DNA of 15,181 nt. Origin: Candidatus Aminicenantota bacterium. Its GTDB lineage: Bacteria; Acidobacteriota; Aminicenantia; UBA2199. Location: positions 1-15,181 of the forward strand of contig JAGLQR010000014.1 in NCBI GenBank assembly GCA_023136725.1. Direction: 5' to 3'. The stretch's first letter is position 1; each line of letters begins with the position of its first letter. A program made the translations under genes and the position numbers. Under the pieces are notes generated by a model that worked only from the letters and a program-made list of their open reading frames with translations, was not told the origin of the DNA and ran no database searches. Positions 7,088 to 13,962 of this stretch are shown here, piece after piece.

Positions 7088-7713
7088 CTGAGTTCTTTCA
7101 AACGTGCTGCTTTTCCCTTAAGCTTTCTCAGATAATACAATTTTGCTCGCCTGACTCTGGAATGTTTAATCACCTCAATTTTTTGTACAAGCTTTGAGTT
7201 TAATGGAAATATCCTCTCAATCGAAATTCCGAAAGATGTTTTCCTTACAGTGATTGTCTTTGCAATACCGCTATTCTTAATGGCTATTACTGTCCCTTCA
7301 AAAATCTGTATTCTCTCTTTTCCGCCTTCAACAACCCTGTAAAACATTTTTAACACGTCACCGGGTTTGATTTCAGGAAGATCAGTTCTTAGCTCCGGAT
7401 AAAAATTCAGATTCCCAATATCCATTCTGTTCTTCTTTTTTTTACTCTTGTCAGATTCAGTTTCTACTTTATCTTCTGAGGCTGCCTGCTTTTCTTCTTC
7501 CTTTTTCTCTTCTTCGGGAGCAGCTTCCTTTACATTCGCCTCTACAGTCGGTTCAGTTTCTTTCTTCACTTCCTTTTCAACTTCTACCTGCTTTTCAGGC
7601 TCTTTGGCTTCTATTTTCCGGTCAGCTGATTTCTCTTCCACTTTGTCCTCTATTTCATTTTTTTTCTCTTCTACAGGTTCTGTTATTTCTCCATCTTTCT
7701 TTTCATCGGTCAT
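7084..7713 (-). CDS. rplS: Ribosomal protein L19 (bL19) with long charged N-terminal extension
   Basis: bL19 lies on the large subunit near the interface with the small subunit. The conserved domain occupies residues about 97-209: P-G-D-V-L-K-M-F, I-Q-I-F-E-G-T-V-I, the S-F-G-I-S-I-E-R-I-F-P block and the basic end R-R-A-K-L-Y-Y-L-R with K-G-K-A-A-R. Normal bL19 is about 115 residues, but this one is 209. Residues 1-96 contain 28 Glu and 22 Lys and lack Leu, Phe, Tyr, Trp, His and Cys, so they are probably disordered. The long start is real by sequence: AGGAG sits 7 nt before ATG 7713 and a good promoter lies just upstream, while Met97 has no clear Shine-Dalgarno sequence. The gene is not preceded by trmD, unlike the common rpsP-rimM-trmD-rplS order; it heads its own operon with rnhB and the TPR gene. 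Confidence 0.95.
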   Translation of the reverse strand: MTDEKKDGEITEPVEEKKNEIEDKVEEKSADRKIEAKEPEKQVEVEKEVKKETEPTVEANVKEAAPEEEKKEEEKQAASEDKVETESDKSKKKKNRMDIGNLNFYPELRTDLPEIKPGDVLKMFYRVVEGGKERIQIFEGTVIAIKNSGIAKTITVRKTSFGISIERIFPLNSKLVQKIEVIKHSRVRRAKLYYLRKLKGKAARLKELR

Positions 7714-7720
7714 TCTAATT

Positions 7721-7725
7721 CTCCT
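7721..7725 (-). promoter_or_regulatory. Ribosome binding site fixing the extended rplS start
   Basis: AGGAG on the minus strand, 7 nt from the ATG at 7713. It is the best-formed Shine-Dalgarno sequence in this operon and is the main reason to accept the N-terminal extension of L19 as translated. Confidence 0.8.
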
Positions 7726-7744
7726 AATGTATAAACTGTTTCAT

Positions 7745-7773
7745 ATTTTACACAATTTTACTCTATTTTTCAA
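7745..7773 (-). promoter_or_regulatory. Predicted promoter of rplS-rnhB-TPR operon
   Basis: Read on the minus strand: -35 TTGAAA (7773-7768), a 17-bp spacer, and -10 TAAAAT (7750-7745). The start would be near 7738, leaving a leader of about 25 nt, too short for a typical ribosomal-protein autoregulatory structure. Confidence 0.7.
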
Positions 7774-7791
7774 TATCAGAGCCCATTTAAT

Positions 7792-7820
7792 TTGACTGCC
7801 CATAAATATTCTGATATAAA
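7792..7820 (+). promoter_or_regulatory. Predicted promoter of proS
   Basis: -35 TTGACT (7792-7797), a 17-bp spacer, and -10 TATAAA (7815-7820), with a start near 7827. Its -35 box lies 18 bp from that of the divergent rplS promoter. The leader of about 48 nt shows no T-box or other obvious riboswitch. Confidence 0.7.
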
Positions 7821-7874
7821 ACTTCTGGTAAAAGCAAAGAGTTTTGATTCGATTGTACTTCAAGAGGAGAGTGT

Positions 7875-9323
7875 ATGAGTTCCGATAAAGATTTTATAAA
7901 ACAAATCACAAAAAGATCAGATGATTTTTCAAGATGGTATACAGACGTAATAAAAAGAGCTGAACTTGCAGACTACTCCCCTATGAAAGGAATGATGGTG
8001 ATAAGGCCTTATGGTTATGAGATCTGGGAACATATTCAGGGCAACCTTGACAGAATGTTTAAGGAAACCGGCCATAAGAACGCTTATTTTCCTTTATTCA
8101 TACCGGAAAACTTTCTCAAAAAGGAAGCAGAACATGTTGAAGGCTTCGCCCCGGAAGTAGCCTGGGTTACATTTGGCGGCGACGAAGAACTTGAAGAAAG
8201 GCTTGCAGTACGCCCCACTTCAGAAGCGATCATTTGCTCAATGTACTCGAAATGGATTAAATCATGGAGAGATCTGCCTGTCTTGATAAATCAGTGGGCA
8301 AACGTGGTCCGATGGGAAAAAGTCACAAGGCCTTTCCTTAGAACCACTGAATTCCTCTGGCAGGAAGGTCATACTGTTCACGAATCCAGAGAGGATGCTC
8401 AAGCAGAAACTCTCAGAATGCTCAATATATATAAAACCTTTGCTGAAGATTATCTGGCAATACCTGTTATTTCAGGAATGAAATCTGATGCCGAAAAATT
8501 TGCAGGTGCTGATAGCACCTATGCTATTGAAGCTCTTATGCCTGATGGGAAAGCCCTGCAGGCCGGGACATCACATAATCTGGGTCAGAACTTTTCGAAG
8601 GCATTTAACATAAGATTCGAGACGCGGGATCAGAATCTGGAGTTTGGCTGGCAGACATCGTGGGGAGTCTCAACCCGCCTGATCGGGGCTGTAATTATGG
8701 TTCACGGGGATGATTCAGGCCTGGTCATTCCTCCCAGGGTAGCCCCTTTGCAGGCTGTTATTGTACCGATCTCAAGAGGGAATTGGAAAGAGACTGTTCT
8801 ACCAGAGGCACAAAAGCTTTTTAGTTCACTCAAGGAAGCGGGGATCCGCGTATATCTTGATGATAGAGACACTTACACTCCCGGATGGAAATTTTCAGAA
8901 TGGGAAATGAGAGGAGTACCTGTCAGGATAGAGATAGGCCCGAAAGATATTGAAAAAGGGCAGGTTGTTCTTGTAAACAGGATCAACAGAGAAAAATCCT
9001 TTGTTGAAACCGGAAATCTAACAATTGAATTAAATAACCTGTTAGAAAAAATCCAGAAAGATCTTTTTAAAAAAGCGCTGGATTACAGAGAGAACAATAC
9101 TGTAACCAATAAAACCCTCAACGATCTCGTTAAAACAATTGAGGAGAAGAAGGGTTTTGTAAGGTCTGGATGGTGCGGCAGCCAGGAGTGTGAAGCTGAA
9201 GTTAAGGAGAAAACTGCAGCGACCATAAGAGTTATTGACGACAAAAAAGAGTCAGGAATTGATAAGTGTCTGGTATGTGGGAAAGATTCAACAGATACGG
9301 TGATTTTTGCGAAATCATATTAA
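7875..9323 (+). CDS. proS: Prolyl-tRNA synthetase, archaeal/eukaryotic type (ProS type 3)
   Basis: A class II synthetase that charges tRNA-Pro. At 482 residues it has the short form, without the YbaK-like editing insertion found between motifs 2 and 3 of the bacterial form. Visible parts are R-P-T-S-E at 113-117, motif 2 F-L-R-T-T-E-F-L-W-Q-E-G-H-T at 154-167, A-G-T-S-H-N-L-G-Q at 230-238, motif 3 G-V-S-T-R-L-I-G-A at 264-272, the anticodon-binding domain from about 290, and a C-terminal zinc-type domain with Cys434, Cys439, Cys465 and Cys468. It ends K-S-Y, the conserved C-terminal tyrosine of this type. ATG 7875 has an AGAGGAG ribosome binding site ending 5 nt upstream. Transcribed alone, divergent from rplS. 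This type occurs patchily in bacteria, spirochaetes among them. Confidence 0.97.
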   Translation: MSSDKDFIKQITKRSDDFSRWYTDVIKRAELADYSPMKGMMVIRPYGYEIWEHIQGNLDRMFKETGHKNAYFPLFIPENFLKKEAEHVEGFAPEVAWVTFGGDEELEERLAVRPTSEAIICSMYSKWIKSWRDLPVLINQWANVVRWEKVTRPFLRTTEFLWQEGHTVHESREDAQAETLRMLNIYKTFAEDYLAIPVISGMKSDAEKFAGADSTYAIEALMPDGKALQAGTSHNLGQNFSKAFNIRFETRDQNLEFGWQTSWGVSTRLIGAVIMVHGDDSGLVIPPRVAPLQAVIVPISRGNWKETVLPEAQKLFSSLKEAGIRVYLDDRDTYTPGWKFSEWEMRGVPVRIEIGPKDIEKGQVVLVNRINREKSFVETGNLTIELNNLLEKIQKDLFKKALDYRENNTVTNKTLNDLVKTIEEKKGFVRSGWCGSQECEAEVKEKTAATIRVIDDKKESGIDKCLVCGKDSTDTVIFAKSY

Positions 9324-9330
9324 CAAAAAA

Positions 9331-9359
9331 TTGAAAAAAATTATTATTAATGATAATAT
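9331..9359 (+). promoter_or_regulatory. Predicted promoter giving a leaderless transcript
   Basis: -35 TTGAAA (9331-9336), a 17-bp spacer, and -10 TAATAT (9354-9359). Only 6 bases separate the -10 box from the ATG at 9366, so the expected transcription start is the A of the start codon. No Shine-Dalgarno sequence is present upstream. No convincing terminator for proS was seen in this 42-nt gap. Confidence 0.6.
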
Positions 9360-9365
9360 AATATT

Positions 9366-9881
9366 ATGATAATTGAGTGCCCTAGTTGTAGTTCTAAATA
9401 TAATGTTCCCGATGAAAAAATAAAAGGAACCATAAAACTAAAGTGCTCAAAATGTTTTAATATATTTTCCTTCAGTAAAAAAGCGGAAGATGAATCAGAA
9501 AGTAACAAAGATACTGCAAAAATAATAGAAAAGAGCATAGGTGATTCACTCTGGAGTAATGAGAACCTTAAACTACCTGAAGATCAGAAGATTTCGATTG
9601 CAGTAATTAAAGGTGCAAGAGCAGGATATATCTATCATTTGTCCAAGCCATACGTTTTGATAGGCCGTGGAAAGGTAGACCTGATCATCCCGGACAAGGA
9701 AATATCCAGGAAACATGTTGCTGTGGAGGTCAGGAATAATAAGATTTACCTTCGAGATCTCGGGAGTACAAACAGTACTTTTATTAATGATTCAAAAGTA
9801 TCGATCACAGAAATATCCGACCAGACCGAATTCAGGATCGGCCAGACAACTTTAATGTTGATCACTACATCAAAGGACTAA
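9366..9881 (+). CDS. Zinc-ribbon and FHA domain protein
   Basis: A 171-residue cytoplasmic protein. The N-terminus is a zinc ribbon of the MJ0042 kind: C-P-S-C at 5-8 and C-S-K-C at 27-30, with Y-N-V-P-D-E between them. A polar linker (about 38-75) leads to an FHA domain (about 77-165), which in known proteins binds phosphothreonine peptides. Its key residues are present: G-R at 100-101, S-R-K-H at 114-117 and S-T-N-S-T-F-I-N at 134-141. The start is fixed by the ribbon, which in this family begins right after the initiator Met. No Ser/Thr kinase is encoded in the window. The gene lies 4 nt before the five-TM AlkP-like gene, so they are probably one operon and may act together. The exact function is unknown. 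Confidence 0.92.
   Translation: MIIECPSCSSKYNVPDEKIKGTIKLKCSKCFNIFSFSKKAEDESESNKDTAKIIEKSIGDSLWSNENLKLPEDQKISIAVIKGARAGYIYHLSKPYVLIGRGKVDLIIPDKEISRKHVAVEVRNNKIYLRDLGSTNSTFINDSKVSITEISDQTEFRIGQTTLMLITTSKD
9873..9877 (+). promoter_or_regulatory. Ribosome binding site for a TTG start
   Basis: AAGGA inside the end of the FHA gene, 8 nt before the TTG at 9886. It supports TTG as start; the next in-frame ATG would remove most of the first membrane helix. Confidence 0.65.
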
Positions 9882-9885
9882 AATT

Positions 9886-11523
9886 TTGTGGAGATCATTA
9901 AGATTATTAGTTAATTTTTTTATTACATCTATAGTATTCAATTTTTTCATTCTGATACTGATAATGTTTCTAAATCCTCACATTTTCCTGAGTGATGCAG
10001 AGCTAATAACACTTTTTGTTAATCTGTTCCTTTTTTATGGTCCGCTATGGTTTGTAATTATTGCAATTGTATTCTTTATTATTCAATTTTTTGCTGAAAA
10101 GAAATATAATATAGGTATTGTGTCACCTCCCACCCTGACATATTTTTTGTCATTCACAATGCTTAACATTTCAATCATCTTTTATTCGAACTATGAATAC
10201 TATTACGATTTTTTTCAGGCTGACACCAGGACAAAACTTGTTACTGTTCTGCTTATAAATCTCTTTTTAGTTATTACCGGAATAATTTTTGTATTTTTCA
10301 AAAAGATCAATAAGAGTTGGGTCCAGCTGATTTTCCTACTCCTTCTTATGCTTAATATGACAAATGCTTACACATCAATAATTTCCCTCAACAGGGATAT
10401 CAACAAAACTGAAATGGATATCCAGCCCCAGGTCGAATCAAACCCCCGGAAGATAAGGATAGTGATCATGGATGGTTTATCCCTCCAGTTCATAGGATCG
10501 TATACTTCAGATCAGAACCTCCTTAATTTTAATCTATTGCTCAAAAACGGTGTTAGAGGCAGGATAAGGGGATTTAAACCGAACTTCAATGTATCTCTCA
10601 TCAATTCTGCAATGACAGGGCTCAGGCCCTATAAATTCAGGTACCACTCTGATTATAAATTCAGATTCAGAGAACTAACTTATGAATTTGACATGTTCCC
10701 TAAATATATATTTTTCAGGAATTCATCAGTTCTGAACTCAACAACATTTTATAAAAAGAAAGAAAACTCTAATTATAGTGATAAACTCAGCCTCTATTAT
10801 GAAAACTCAGGAAAGAAAGCTCAAAAGATCTTTGAGCCGAGATATTACCCCAGCTATTCTGAAAAAGCGCTTAAGAGGAGCAGTCATTTTATCAAGTTTT
10901 TTTCCGACATAATCGGAAAAGAGACAGGTAATAATAAGAAGCTGGAAATCCTGAAGAAAAGCTTTGCCTTTGACGATTTTTTACGGAATCAGATTGCAGA
11001 TCTGAAGGATAGGGACACATATTATTCAATAGTCAGACTCCCCGGCCTGGGCGTCATCAGTAAAATTTTTTATCAATATTCCATGCCTGATCTTTTTGGA
11101 GATATCAGCAATGAGGAAGTAAAGAAATATGGCAGGATCATAGAACAATACTATGAATATTATGACTCAATTCTCGGAACCCTGATCAGCTCTACCGGAG
11201 AGAACGAGCTTCTTGTTATTATGAGTTTTTTTGAATATGAACCACTCCCGATCTGGCGAAGGTTACTCGTAAACCTTTTAAGTCAGGATGAGAGAGAAAG
11301 TTTTGTCTATTCACCTAACTCAATGGGAACTCTCCTGATGTATGAAAGGGGGAGTATAAAAAAAGATTATAATCTTAAAACAATTTCAATAAATGATATT
11401 TTCCCCACTTTACTCTACTATTCAGGTTATCAACTTTCAAAAGATCTTCAGGGTGAAGTTATGAAGGAAATATTTACGGACGATTTCAAACTGAACAATC
11501 CGATTGAGATCATTTCAGACTAG
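9886..11523 (+). CDS. Five-TM protein with degenerate alkaline-phosphatase-superfamily domain
   Basis: A 545-residue protein starting at TTG. Hydrophobic helices lie at about 9-30, 41-68, 83-101, 115-138 and 145-165. Lys/Arg residues in the loops near 71-73 and 139-143 put those loops inside, so residues 187-545 should be periplasmic. That part resembles AlkP-fold phosphodiesterases: I-V-I-M-D-G at 192-197, a T-G-L-R-P at 244-248, a helix Y-Y-E-Y-Y-D-S-I-L-G at 422-431, and an I-F-P-T-L-L-Y-Y-S-G end region. By my alignment, only the first metal ligand (Asp196) remains. The nucleophile position is Asn240, the D-x3-H pair is G389/K393, and the usual S-D-H-G is S-F-F-E at 447-450. It may be a pseudoenzyme. 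The plan of five helices plus outer AlkP domain recalls LtaS and EptA, but the domain is closer to nucleotide-pyrophosphatase-type members. Co-operonic with the FHA gene. Confidence 0.78.
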   Translation: MWRSLRLLVNFFITSIVFNFFILILIMFLNPHIFLSDAELITLFVNLFLFYGPLWFVIIAIVFFIIQFFAEKKYNIGIVSPPTLTYFLSFTMLNISIIFYSNYEYYYDFFQADTRTKLVTVLLINLFLVITGIIFVFFKKINKSWVQLIFLLLLMLNMTNAYTSIISLNRDINKTEMDIQPQVESNPRKIRIVIMDGLSLQFIGSYTSDQNLLNFNLLLKNGVRGRIRGFKPNFNVSLINSAMTGLRPYKFRYHSDYKFRFRELTYEFDMFPKYIFFRNSSVLNSTTFYKKKENSNYSDKLSLYYENSGKKAQKIFEPRYYPSYSEKALKRSSHFIKFFSDIIGKETGNNKKLEILKKSFAFDDFLRNQIADLKDRDTYYSIVRLPGLGVISKIFYQYSMPDLFGDISNEEVKKYGRIIEQYYEYYDSILGTLISSTGENELLVIMSFFEYEPLPIWRRLLVNLLSQDERESFVYSPNSMGTLLMYERGSIKKDYNLKTISINDIFPTLLYYSGYQLSKDLQGEVMKEIFTDDFKLNNPIEIISD

Positions 11524-11548
11524 AATTACTTCAATAATCATATACAGA

Positions 11549-11577
11549 TTGACTGAATATCTCTATTCAAATATAAT
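11549..11577 (+). promoter_or_regulatory. Predicted strong promoter, nearly leaderless
   Basis: -35 TTGACT (11549-11554), a 17-bp spacer, and a perfect -10 TATAAT (11572-11577). The ATG at 11587 begins 9 bases after the -10 box, so the leader should be 0-4 nt long. No Shine-Dalgarno sequence precedes the ATG. Confidence 0.72.
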
Positions 11578-11586
11578 CCTGTATAG

Positions 11587-13032
11587 ATGAAAAAGCTATC
11601 CCCTCTTCTAATTTCAGTATTACTAATATTCTCATGTACTGTTAAAAAAAATATCCCCGAAGTTACTCCTGACATCAATGCTGAAAAATTTAATGAAATA
11701 TCCCTGACTCCGACAACCTTCTCTATTATCAGTGACAAAAACAGAATAATTCTTTCTGACCTGCAAGGGAAAATTCACTCAATTCTACTTGAAAACAAAG
11801 AGTCCTCAATTTTGTTGAACACTGAAAACAGACTAAGGAAGCGAATATTTTTTCAAAATGGAATAATTGTTCTGAATACTCTAAATAATAAAAATCAGGT
11901 CCTGTTTGACCTGAAGACGAACAGTATAATATATGAATCTAAAAAAACATCCGGCAAAAGGATCATTGGAGTGGATAAGGCACACCTTGTTTATCTCAAT
12001 AAAAGATCAATTAATATCCTCAATTTTCAGAAAGACAGAGTAATATTCTCAACTGAAATAAATCAGGGTAAAATTACAAATTGTGAAATCTCTGATAACA
12101 AAGCCTTTATCCTTAGCGAAAATTCACTACTTATTTACGATTTTGTGAAAAATATAAGTACTTTGAAAAGTATTGAAACACCGCCGTCTTCTCCTTTTTT
12201 GAAAATAGATGACAATATTTTTTATGGTGACAGAGAGAGAAATCTTGTAAATTTCTCTCTCAATAAGAATAAAATTATCTGGAAATATAAATTCCAGAAA
12301 CTATTGATCATCAAGCCCGTTTTCTATGCCGGAATATTAATTGTGAATCCAGAAGATAACAATACTTATTTTATAACTCTCCGGGGGGGGATTAAACAAT
12401 GGTACAGGTCAGATTACAGCCATCAATTCAGCCCTGTTCTTATGAAAGATCATTTAGCTGTTTTTCAACGTATTGAAGAAGGTACTTTAATTAATTATTA
12501 CGGGATAAAAAAACACTCTAAATCAAGTTTCAAGGATAAATCTCTTGTCCTGAAACTTCCCCCCGTTTACTCTAACGGGAATTTATATTCTATTGGATCA
12601 AGAAAAGATGATCCTGATCTGAAACTTATAAAAATCGGCAATAAATTCGGATCAGAAATCAAAGCAGAACCAGAAGGAAATTTTGAAACCGGCAAATCAA
12701 TAAAATTCCTGATCAGGCCTGTAAATATAACAAAACCGGAAATCACAGCAGAAATATTTAATGAGAAAAATGACAGGATATTTTCAAAAAAATTCCAATA
12801 TACCCGGCTCTCTTCATTCACCTGGGTTCCTGACATAGGAGGAAAATTTATCCTGAATGTAATTACAAAAGATGAAAAAGGGGTAATAAGAACAGACACA
12901 AAAGATCTGATTGTTATAGATACCGGGCAAATGTATAAAAAGCTGCAGATGAAGCTCCATAGGAAATGCGAAGCTAAAGAGCAGATAACCAACCGAAAAA
13001 ATGAAAAAACAGATAAAAAGCTACCTGATTGA
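11587..13032 (+). CDS. Lipoprotein, probable beta-propeller with C-terminal beta domain
   Basis: A 481-residue protein with a lipoprotein signal: M-K-K, a hydrophobic core and the lipobox I-F-S-C, so Cys17 should be lipidated and the protein held in a membrane facing the periplasm or surface. Residues about 35-350 show repeated short beta-strand patterns, with W-K-Y and W-Y near 215-275, that suggest a WD40/PQQ-like propeller; the repeats are weak and the fold is inferred. Residues about 355-445 look like a beta-sandwich domain (I-T-A-E-I-F-N-E, F-T-W-V-P, G-K-F-I-L-N-V-I). A basic tail follows and overlaps murB. The start is fixed by the signal peptide. An uninterrupted run of eight G lies in the coding sequence at 12383-12390. 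It shares a unit with murB, which hints at an envelope role, but no specific function is recognised. Confidence 0.82.
   Translation: MKKLSPLLISVLLIFSCTVKKNIPEVTPDINAEKFNEISLTPTTFSIISDKNRIILSDLQGKIHSILLENKESSILLNTENRLRKRIFFQNGIIVLNTLNNKNQVLFDLKTNSIIYESKKTSGKRIIGVDKAHLVYLNKRSINILNFQKDRVIFSTEINQGKITNCEISDNKAFILSENSLLIYDFVKNISTLKSIETPPSSPFLKIDDNIFYGDRERNLVNFSLNKNKIIWKYKFQKLLIIKPVFYAGILIVNPEDNNTYFITLRGGIKQWYRSDYSHQFSPVLMKDHLAVFQRIEEGTLINYYGIKKHSKSSFKDKSLVLKLPPVYSNGNLYSIGSRKDDPDLKLIKIGNKFGSEIKAEPEGNFETGKSIKFLIRPVNITKPEITAEIFNEKNDRIFSKKFQYTRLSSFTWVPDIGGKFILNVITKDEKGVIRTDTKDLIVIDTGQMYKKLQMKLHRKCEAKEQITNRKNEKTDKKLPD
12383..12390 (+). repeat. Poly-G tract (G8) inside lipoprotein gene
   Basis: Eight consecutive G in an AT-rich gene, coding Arg-Gly-Gly. 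Loss of one G brings the frame to a TGA about 20 codons on; gain of one G gives a TAA within two codons. The present length keeps the frame open. Confidence 0.8.
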
Positions 13033-13930
13033 TAAAAAAATCAGATTTTTAGATAACTCAAAGATCGGAGATTTCTTAACTATGCATGTCGGTGGAAAAG
13101 TTGGGTTTATTATTTTCACCGATTCTAATGATGAATTAACAGAATTACTCGAAGTGTTATTTCCTCTTAACCAAAAATATATTCTGATCGGAGGGGGAAG
13201 TAATATTGTTTTCCCCGATTCCGGGAAAGATTTGATTGTAATAATCAATAATTCATCCGAGATCAGTATGGAAGAAGAGAACACTCTTAAGGTAAATACA
13301 GGTCTTAAGAACACTGATTTTCTGGAATATTGTAAAAATAATAATATTGCCGGTTTTGAATTTCTTGCTGGTATTCCGGGCACTCTCGGTGGAGCAACTG
13401 CAGTTAACGCCGGTGCTTTCGGAAAATCCATTTCGGATAAAATCACCGGTGGGGATATATTTACAGAGGATGGCAAATTTGAGTACAGGGATAAGGAATT
13501 TTTTAAATTTGAGTACCGTAATTCAAGATTCAAGTATGGGAAAGATATAATTATAAATATTTATCTGAAATTTGAATATGACACGAAAGACTCCATAAAA
13601 GATAGAATAAATGAAATTGTGAAGTTGAGAACCGAAAAACACCCACCCTACTCTTCCTTCACAGCCGGATGTTTTTTTAAAAATCCGGAAGTTGATGGTA
13701 AAAAACTCTCTGCCGGAAAACTGATAGAAAATTGTGATCTGAAAGGATATGAGACAGATGAGGCTATGATTTCTGACAAACATTCAAATTTTATAGTAAA
13801 TAAGGGCACTGCCGGTTTTTCAGATATTGAAGAACTTGGTAGAAAAATACAGGAAACCGTAAAGAAAAAAAATGGGATATTTCTTGAGAGAGAAGTAATA
13901 TTCGTTTCACCGGATGGAGATAAATTTTGA
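13001..13930 (+). CDS. murB: UDP-N-acetylenolpyruvoylglucosamine reductase
   Basis: MurB is the cytoplasmic FAD enzyme that reduces UDP-GlcNAc-enolpyruvate to UDP-MurNAc in peptidoglycan synthesis. At 309 residues it has the usual length. Visible are the FAD-domain motifs V-G-G at 30-32, G-G-G-S-N at 64-68 and G-I-P-G-T-L-G-G at 124-131, followed by N-A-G-A-F. The proton-donor block is A-G-C-F-F-K-N-P at 222-229, with Cys224 where many MurB have Ser. The C-terminal L-E-R-E-V (295-299) holds the second catalytic acid. The short length and sequence fit the type II group. The ATG at 13001 lies 32 nt inside the lipoprotein gene and has no good ribosome binding site; an in-frame ATG at 13082 has GGAG 11 nt upstream but would remove the N-x3-G-D-F-L-T segment that belongs to the fold, so 13001 is preferred. 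Confidence 0.95.
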   Translation: MKKQIKSYLIDKKIRFLDNSKIGDFLTMHVGGKVGFIIFTDSNDELTELLEVLFPLNQKYILIGGGSNIVFPDSGKDLIVIINNSSEISMEEENTLKVNTGLKNTDFLEYCKNNNIAGFEFLAGIPGTLGGATAVNAGAFGKSISDKITGGDIFTEDGKFEYRDKEFFKFEYRNSRFKYGKDIIINIYLKFEYDTKDSIKDRINEIVKLRTEKHPPYSSFTAGCFFKNPEVDGKKLSAGKLIENCDLKGYETDEAMISDKHSNFIVNKGTAGFSDIEELGRKIQETVKKKNGIFLEREVIFVSPDGDKF

Positions 13931-13962
13931 ATTTTAAAACAACTCCGGGAAACTGAGAATAA

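Noticed and set aside
7423..7425. Internal start at Met97 of L19, making a normal-length protein
   Set aside because: No good Shine-Dalgarno sequence precedes it, whereas the upstream ATG has AGGAG at 7 nt and a promoter directly before it.
7448..7795. Open frame of 115 codons on the + strand opposite rplS
   Set aside because: It is the antisense shadow of the Glu/Lys-rich L19 arm (Ser/Phe-rich product) with no ribosome binding site.
7821..7874. T-box or other riboswitch in the proS leader
   Set aside because: The leader is only about 48 nt and shows no conserved T-box element or terminator hairpin.
9358..9367. ATAATATTAT perfect palindrome over the FHA start codon as an operator
   Set aside because: A 10-bp palindrome made only of A and T is expected by chance in such AT-rich intergenic DNA and overlaps the -10 region.
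12567..12992. Open frame of about 141 codons on the - strand within the lipoprotein gene
   Set aside because: It is antisense to a well-supported coding region, its product has no recognisable motif, and no promoter or ribosome binding site fits.
13021..13533. Open frame of 170 codons on the - strand opposite murB
   Set aside because: It is a complementary-frame shadow of conserved MurB motifs without start signals.
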